From Oscillospiraceae bacterium (GTDB lineage: Bacteria; Bacillota; Clostridia; Oscillospirales; Oscillospiraceae), in the NCBI GenBank assembly GCA_016295225.1, contig JAEDLP010000027.1:1-16952 (forward strand): a stretch of 16,952 bases of DNA. Reading direction: 5' to 3'. Position numbers and translations under genes: made by a program. Below are positions 12,417 through 16,952 of this stretch, piece after piece (positions within the stretch are counted from its first letter, which is position 1; each line of letters begins with the position of its first letter). The notes below the pieces were generated by a model. That model made no database searches. It saw only the letters and a program-made list of their open reading frames with translations, and was not told the DNA's origin.

Positions 12417-13667
12417 ATGACCATCGAGGAAAAACTCACCATTCTCACCGACGCCGCCAAGTACGACGTGGCCTGCACCTCCAGCGGCGGGGACCGCCGG
12501 GGCGGGAAACTGGGCAAGACCATCGCCGCCGGGTGCTGCCACTCCTTCTCCGCCGACGGCCGGTGCGTAACCCTGTTAAAAGTCCTCCTCACCAACGTCT
12601 GCTGCTACGACTGCCGGTACTGCGTGAACCGCACCTCCAACGATCTCCCCCGGGCCATGTTCACCCCCCGGGAGCTGGCCGATCTCACCATCGACTTCTA
12701 CCGGCGGAACTACATCGAGGGCCTCTTTCTCAGCTCCGCCGTGGTCCGCAGCCCGGACTACACCACCGAGCTGATGGTCAAGACTCTGACCATCCTCCGG
12801 GAGGAGTACGACTTCACCGGGTACATCCACGCCAAGGCCATCCCCGGAGCGGACCCTCTCCTCACCGCCCGGCTGGGCCGGCTGGCCGACCGGCTTTCGG
12901 TGAACATCGAGCTGCCCTCCTCCCAGAGCCTGGCCCTCCTGGCTCCGGACAAGAAGAAGGACGACATCTTCCGCCCCATGGCCCAGATCCAGCAGGGCAT
13001 CCTGGAGGCCAAGGCCGACAAGCTCAAGTTCCGCCACGCCCCCGACTTCGCCCCGGCGGGCCAGTCCACCCAGATGATCGTGGGGGCCTCCGAGGAGACC
13101 GACTACCACATTCTGAAGCTCTCCGAGGGGATGTACCACAAATACGGCCTGAAGCGGGTCTTCTTCTCGGCCTACATCCCCGTGGCAGACAGTCCCCTCC
13201 TCCCCTCCCCGGCGGACTTCCAGCCGCCCCTGCTGCGGGAGCACCGGCTGTACCAGTCCGACTGGCTCCTGCGGTTCTACCACTTCCAGGCCGATGAAAT
13301 TCTCTCCCCGGAGCACCCCACCCTGAACCCGGCTCTGGACCCCAAGTGCAACTGGGCCATGGATCACCTGGAATTCTTCCCGGTAGAGGTGAACACCGCC
13401 GACTACCGGACCCTTCTGCGGGTCCCCGGCATCGGGCCGGTGGGGGCCCGGAGAATCCTGTCCGCCCGGCGGTGGCGGGCCCTGGACGAGACCGCCCTGA
13501 AAAAACTGGGGATCGTCATGAAGCGGGCCCAGTACTTCATCACCTGCGCCGGGAAAATGACCCCCGCCCTCCGGGCCAAACCGGAGAGCGTCCTCCGGGC
13601 TCTCACCGCCCTGGAGGCCCCGGCCATCGCGCCCCAGTATGAGCAGCTATCCCTCTTCCCCACTTGA
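12417..13667 (+). CDS. putative DNA modification/repair radical SAM protein (UDG-linked family)
   Basis: A 416-residue radical S-adenosylmethionine protein matching the family described as rSAM linked to a uracil-DNA-glycosylase-like partner (TIGR03916 type). The 4Fe-4S motif C62-x3-C66-x2-C69 lies in LLTNVCCYDCRYCVNR. Other family blocks are EEKLTILTDAAKYDVACTSS, HSFSADGRCVTLLK, YIEGLFLSSAVVRSPDYTTE, DRLSVNIELPSS, APAGQSTQMIVGA and REHRLYQSDWLLRFY. A helix-hairpin-helix (VNTADYRTLLRVPGIGPVGA, about 325-345) suggests DNA binding. The C-terminus has QLSLF (410-414), like a sliding-clamp-binding peptide. ATG 12417 is preferred over an in-frame GTG at 12408 because GAGG lies eight bases before it. 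It is followed by its DUF4130 partner after 19 bp. No activity is established. Confidence 0.93.
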   Translation: MTIEEKLTILTDAAKYDVACTSSGGDRRGGKLGKTIAAGCCHSFSADGRCVTLLKVLLTNVCCYDCRYCVNRTSNDLPRAMFTPRELADLTIDFYRRNYIEGLFLSSAVVRSPDYTTELMVKTLTILREEYDFTGYIHAKAIPGADPLLTARLGRLADRLSVNIELPSSQSLALLAPDKKKDDIFRPMAQIQQGILEAKADKLKFRHAPDFAPAGQSTQMIVGASEETDYHILKLSEGMYHKYGLKRVFFSAYIPVADSPLLPSPADFQPPLLREHRLYQSDWLLRFYHFQADEILSPEHPTLNPALDPKCNWAMDHLEFFPVEVNTADYRTLLRVPGIGPVGARRILSARRWRALDETALKKLGIVMKRAQYFITCAGKMTPALRAKPESVLRALTALEAPAIAPQYEQLSLFPT

Positions 13668-13686
13668 TCTGTAAGGAGGTCTTCCC

Positions 13687-14439
13687 ATGTCTACCTGGCC
13701 CCAGTGCGCTATGATCTACGACGGCACCTTCTCCGGCTTTCTCACCTGCGTGGCCGAGAGCTTCCGCACCAAGGAGTACCCCTTCTACTTCCTGCCGCCG
13801 GGGACCGAGCAGATCTCCCTCTACCCCCTGCGGGAGATCCACACCGACCCCGCCCTGGCCCGGACAGTCTACCAGGCTCTGGAGACTCAGGTCTCCGCCG
13901 CCTTCCGCCGGATCGTGACCTATAGCTTCCTCACCTGCCTGCCCCAGAAGGAGCGGCACATCTTCGACGTGGTCTACCTGGGCTTCCTCCAGGCTCTGCC
14001 CCAGGACATGACCGACGACCGCCTTCTCATCCTGGAGCGGGCCGTCCACCACCTGACCCACGAGGCCCACCAGTACAAGGGGTTTTTGCGGTTCTCCGAC
14101 TACGGCGGGGTGCTGGTGGGGCAGATCACCCCCAAGAATCGGGTGCTCCCCCTGCTGCGGCCCCACTTCTGCCAGCGGCTGCCCAACGAGGCCTTCCTCA
14201 TCCACGACAAGACCCACCGGGAAGGGCTTTTCTACGCCGACCACAAGTGGAAGCTCCGCCCGGTGGACCATCTGGACCTGGACCGGCCCGACCAGGCGGA
14301 GCTGGAGTGCCGGGCTCTGTGGCGGCGCTTTTACAACACCATCGCCATCGAGTCCCGCCACAACCCCAAGTGCCGCATGACCCACATGCCCAAGCGCTTC
14401 TGGGGGGACATGACCGAGTTCCAGGAGGACCCGGCGTGA
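13687..14439 (+). CDS. DUF4130 / TIGR03915-type probable DNA metabolism protein
   Basis: A 250-residue protein of the DUF4130 (TIGR03915-type) family, which is encoded next to the radical SAM protein above in many bacteria. In others it is fused to a uracil-DNA-glycosylase-like domain. Visible signatures are MIYDGTFSGFLTCVAESF at the N-terminus, LTHEAHQYKGFLRFSDYGG in the middle and DKTHREGLFYADHKW, then the C-terminal WRRFYNTIAIESRHNPKC with HMPKRFWGDMTE. Start ATG 13687 has AAGGAGG seven bases upstream, and the 19-bp spacing from the first gene suggests one transcript. No UDG domain is fused here and none is encoded in the window. The biochemical role is unknown; DNA repair or modification is the family prediction. 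Confidence 0.93.
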   Translation: MSTWPQCAMIYDGTFSGFLTCVAESFRTKEYPFYFLPPGTEQISLYPLREIHTDPALARTVYQALETQVSAAFRRIVTYSFLTCLPQKERHIFDVVYLGFLQALPQDMTDDRLLILERAVHHLTHEAHQYKGFLRFSDYGGVLVGQITPKNRVLPLLRPHFCQRLPNEAFLIHDKTHREGLFYADHKWKLRPVDHLDLDRPDQAELECRALWRRFYNTIAIESRHNPKCRMTHMPKRFWGDMTEFQEDPA

Positions 14440-14460
14440 TTGATCTACCCCAAAAAATCA

Positions 14461-14485
14461 AGGGACCGCAGCGCGGTCCCTTTTT
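14461..14485. terminator. bidirectional terminator between DUF4130 and phospholipase C-like genes
   Basis: A 9-bp stem AGGGACCGC/GCGGTCCCT (14461-14469 with 14473-14481) with a three-base loop. TTTTT follows on the plus strand, and AAAAAA at 14452-14457 gives a T-run on the minus strand. It serves the convergent genes on both sides. Confidence 0.88.
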
Positions 14486-14497
14486 GTCTGTATTCTG

Positions 14498-15139
14498 TCA
14501 GGTCAGCAGCTCGGCCAGCCGGTTTGCCGTGGGGAGGATGCCCTCATCCACCTTCTGCCGCAGGATGACAACCTGCTTCGCCTCGGCCTCGGTGACATGA
14601 CTCATCACCAGCCGTTCCTGGCGGCGGAGATAGTCGATGGTCACCTGCATGTGCCGCAGGCCGGTGAGATAGTGGTTGGCCTTGGCCTGGGGGAGCATCA
14701 GATGGGCATAGGGGGCCACCCGATACTTGCCCTCGGTGAACAGCCTGGGCATCCGCTTGATGCCCTCCTCCCGGAGGATGCTGAAATCCAGGGCCAGCTC
14801 CAGCCGCATGTGGGAGGTCCCCTCCTTCATCCACTCCCAGATCCAGGGGTGAACGATGTCGTCCAGCACAAAGTGAAGGAAGCCGCCGGCGGCAAAGCTG
14901 CTCTCGCTGGGCTCTCCCTCCCGCATGGCCCGGGTCAGCCGGCCCAGGGATTCCTGCTCCCACACCTTGTGGAACCGCCGGGCCTCCTTCTGGGTTCGGG
15001 GATCGAAGATCAGGGGGTCCGGCCCCTGAAGCCCCAGATAGAAGGCGTCCATGTCCCGGGTGATCTTCTGCCGCAGGTGGTCGGGCATGGCGGCCAGCAC
15101 GCCGATGCCAAAATAGATATGGGTATTTCCGTCTGCCAT
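14498..15139 (-). CDS. zinc-dependent phospholipase C-like protein
   Basis: A 213-residue protein of the zinc-dependent phospholipase C / S1-P1 nuclease-like fold (Zn_dep_PLPC family). Candidate metal ligands are spread as in the family: H7 in NTHIYFG, D41 in LGLQGPDPLIF, H57 in RRFHKVW, H89, D93 and H97 in GFLHFVLDDIVHPW, and H110/E114 in TSHMRLELALD. Unlike secreted clostridial toxins it has no signal peptide and no C-terminal membrane-binding domain. It is therefore probably an intracellular enzyme of unknown substrate, as is common for this short Firmicutes branch. ATG 15139 follows GGGAGG at seven bases. It lies 37 bp after the SDR gene and is probably the last gene of the ychF transcript. 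Confidence 0.85.
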   Translation of the reverse strand: MADGNTHIYFGIGVLAAMPDHLRQKITRDMDAFYLGLQGPDPLIFDPRTQKEARRFHKVWEQESLGRLTRAMREGEPSESSFAAGGFLHFVLDDIVHPWIWEWMKEGTSHMRLELALDFSILREEGIKRMPRLFTEGKYRVAPYAHLMLPQAKANHYLTGLRHMQVTIDYLRRQERLVMSHVTEAEAKQVVILRQKVDEGILPTANRLAELLT

Positions 15140-15176
15140 ATCATCGCCTCCCGCCTGATTCTATGGAACCAAACAT

Positions 15177-15917
15177 TTAAATGATAAAACCTCCGTTGGG
15201 GGCCAGCACCTGGCCGGTGAAGAAGCTTCCTGCCTCAGACGCCAGGAACCAGATGGCCTCCGCCACGTCCCGGGGGGTCCCCATGCGCTCCAGGGGGGTC
15301 TCCTCTGCCAGCGCGTCCTTGGTCTCCTGAGAGAGCAGGCCGTTCATCTCGGTCTCGATGACCCCGGGGGCCACGCAGTTCACCGTAACGCCCGAAGGGC
15401 CCACCTCCTTGGCCAGGGCCTTGGTCAGCCCGATGACCCCCGCCTTGGCGGCGGAATAGGCCACCTCGCAGGAGGCCCCCACCTGGCCCCACATGGAGGA
15501 CAGGGTGATGATCTTCCCCGCCTTCCGCCGGATCATATCCGGCAGGGCCGCCTGGCAGCAGTGGAATACACCGTCCAGGTTGACCCCAAGCATCTCCCGC
15601 CAGTCAGACTCGGTCACATCGGTGAAAAGCTCCTGCCGGGCGATGCCGGCGTTGCACACCAGCACATCCATCCGGCCGAAGTCCCCCAGAAAGTCCTCCA
15701 CCATCCGGTCCACCTGGTCCCGGCAGGAGACGTCTGCGGGGTACAGCTTCACGGGGACGCCCAGCCCCCGCAGTTCTGCAGCCAAAGACTCGGCCCTTTC
15801 TTTGGAATTTCGATAGTTGATACCCACGGCATAGCCCTTCTCAGCGAAAATCCGGGCAGTCTCCGCCCCGATGCCCCGGGAGGCCCCGGTGATCAGGACG
15901 GTTTTCCGATCAGACAT
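15177..15917 (-). CDS. SDR-family oxidoreductase, FabG-like
   Basis: A 246-residue classical short-chain dehydrogenase/reductase that uses NAD(P)H, most like 3-oxoacyl-ACP reductase FabG. It has the cofactor motif TGASRGIG (10-17), D62 in ADVSC, NAG (89-91), and the catalytic tetrad N113, S141, Y154 and K158 (YSAAK). It also has VNCVAPGVIETEMNGL and the C-terminal TGQVLAPNGGFII typical of the family. Basic residues after the second strand (NYRNSKERAE) suggest NADPH preference. It is not next to other fatty-acid genes, so it may be a FabG paralogue with another carbonyl substrate; hence no gene symbol. Its ATG overlaps the end of ychF by eight bases, and no ribosome site precedes it. Confidence 0.92.
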   Translation of the reverse strand: MSDRKTVLITGASRGIGAETARIFAEKGYAVGINYRNSKERAESLAAELRGLGVPVKLYPADVSCRDQVDRMVEDFLGDFGRMDVLVCNAGIARQELFTDVTESDWREMLGVNLDGVFHCCQAALPDMIRRKAGKIITLSSMWGQVGASCEVAYSAAKAGVIGLTKALAKEVGPSGVTVNCVAPGVIETEMNGLLSQETKDALAEETPLERMGTPRDVAEAIWFLASEAGSFFTGQVLAPNGGFII

Positions 15918-16952
15918 TGAAGCGGAACAGGACCACGTCGCCGTCCTGCATCACGTATTCCTTGCCCTCGGAGCGAACCAAGCCCTTCTCCTTGGCGGCG
16001 GTCATGGAGCCGCCGCAGGCGTCCAGATCCTCGAAGCCCACCACTTCGGCCCGGATGAAGCCCCGCTCGAAGTCGGTGTGGATCTTGCCGGCGGCCTTGG
16101 GGGCCTTGGTGCCCCGGGTGATGGTCCAGGCACGGCACTCGTCCTCGCCGCAGGTCAGGTAGGAGATCAGTCCCAGCAAGGTGTAGCTGGCCTTGATGAG
16201 ACGGTCCAGACCGGACTCGGAAACCCCCAGGTCCTCCAGGAAGATCTCCCGGTCCTCGGGGTCCATGGCGGCGATGTCCGCCTCGATGTTGGCGCAGATG
16301 GGAACCACCTGGGCCTCCTCATTCTCAGCGGCCTTCAGAACTGCCTGATAATATGCGTTGTCATCGTGATTCTTAAACCCGTCCTCGTCCATGTTGGCGG
16401 CGAAGATGATGGGCTTCAGGGTCAGCAGGTCGGCGGTGGAGAGGATCTCCTTCTCCTCCTCGTCGCAGGGATAGCTGCGGGCGGACTTACCGTCCCCCAG
16501 CCAGGCCAGCAGGCCCTTGAAAACCTCGGCGGAGCGCAGGTACTTCTTGTCGCCCTTGGCTGCCTTGGTGTCCTTGTCGATGCGGCGCTCCACCATCTCC
16601 ATGTCGGCCATGATAAGCTCGATGTCGATGATCTCGATGTCACGGGCGGGGTCGCAGCCTCCCTCCACGTGGATGATGTTGGCGTCGTCGAAGCAGCGAA
16701 CCACATGGACGATGGCGTCGGTCTCCCGGATGTTGGCCAGGAACTTGTTGCCCAGGCCCGCGCCCTGGCTGGCGCCCTTCACCAGGCCCGCGATGTCCAC
16801 GAACTCGATGACGGCGGGGGTCTTTTTGTCGGGCTCGTACATCTCGGCCAGCTTGTCCAGCCGCTCGTCGGGCACGGCCACCATGCCCACGTTGGGGTCG
16901 ATGGTGCAGAAGGGGTAGTTGGCGCTCTCGGCCCCGGCGTTGGTGATGGCGT
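15910..16952 (-). CDS. ychF: redox-regulated ATPase/GTPase YchF (N-terminus cut by window edge)
   Basis: YchF (OLA1 family), an Obg-related P-loop NTPase that prefers ATP and associates with ribosomes. In bacteria it is tied to stress responses and leaderless translation. The 346 residues seen begin AITNAGAESANYPFCTIDPN and include the switch II block FVDIAGLVKGASQGAGLGN and NIRETDAIVHVVRCF. Also present are FAANMDEDG (the specificity loop) and the C-terminal TGS domain: ECRAWTI, AAGKIHTDFERGFIRAEV, KDGDV-like MQDGDVVLFRFNV. Only about 18-20 residues, including the P-loop, lie beyond the window. It probably heads a transcript continuing into the SDR and phospholipase C-like genes. Confidence 0.97.
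   Translation of the reverse strand, partial: AITNAGAESANYPFCTIDPNVGMVAVPDERLDKLAEMYEPDKKTPAVIEFVDIAGLVKGASQGAGLGNKFLANIRETDAIVHVVRCFDDANIIHVEGGCDPARDIEIIDIELIMADMEMVERRIDKDTKAAKGDKKYLRSAEVFKGLLAWLGDGKSARSYPCDEEEKEILSTADLLTLKPIIFAANMDEDGFKNHDDNAYYQAVLKAAENEEAQVVPICANIEADIAAMDPEDREIFLEDLGVSESGLDRLIKASYTLLGLISYLTCGEDECRAWTITRGTKAPKAAGKIHTDFERGFIRAEVVGFEDLDACGGSMTAAKEKGLVRSEGKEYVMQDGDVVLFRFNV

Overview
The window looks like chromosomal core DNA from a GC-rich, low-oxygen member of the Firmicutes, most likely Clostridia of the Oscillospirales type (Flavonifractor/Lawsonibacter-like). This is an inference from several things: strong AGGAGG ribosome binding sites, consensus sigma-A promoters (TTGACA-N17-TATAAT class), the S10 ribosomal operon, a Clostridial-type elongator tRNA-Met, and a flavoenzyme and radical-SAM gene set typical of anaerobes. 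No insertion sequence, phage gene, integrase, CRISPR array or rRNA was seen.

Layout. (1) 1-1773, minus strand: the start of the S10 ribosomal operon (rpsJ, rplC, rplD cut by the window edge), with a near-perfect promoter and a structured leader of about 270 nt. (2) 1805-5353: a metabolite or signal module. A minus-strand unit of MFS transporter, metallo-beta-lactamase-fold lactonase-like hydrolase and a 121-residue orphan is transcribed divergently from a LysR regulator. An exact 20-bp repeat, which reads as a LysR half-site (T-N11-A), lies upstream of both the transporter and the hydrolase. (3) 5388-6051: a TetR-family regulator with its own promoter and terminator. (4) 6102-6470, minus: a tRNA operon Met-Glu-Val with promoter, leader hairpin, internal hairpin and terminator. 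(5) 6467-9315, minus: glpK and pepT, tightly coupled. (6) 9339-10989: sfsA and rarD, convergent and overlapping at their 3' ends. (7) 11054-12353: a single-domain Old Yellow Enzyme with an unusual four-cysteine tail. (8) 12370-14485: a two-gene radical SAM / DUF4130 cassette predicted to act on DNA. (9) 14498-16952, minus: ychF (cut by the window edge), an SDR reductase and a zinc-dependent phospholipase C-like protein, apparently one transcript.

How the genes work together. Most units are housekeeping: ribosome, tRNA, glycerol phosphorylation, tripeptide hydrolysis and YchF. The two units with least-known biology are the LysR/MFS/lactonase module, whose substrate is unknown, and the radical SAM / DUF4130 pair. 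That pair belongs to named families but has no established function as far as I know. Its first protein carries a helix-hairpin-helix and a C-terminal QLSLF that resembles a sliding-clamp-binding peptide. It is the best candidate here for an undescribed system.
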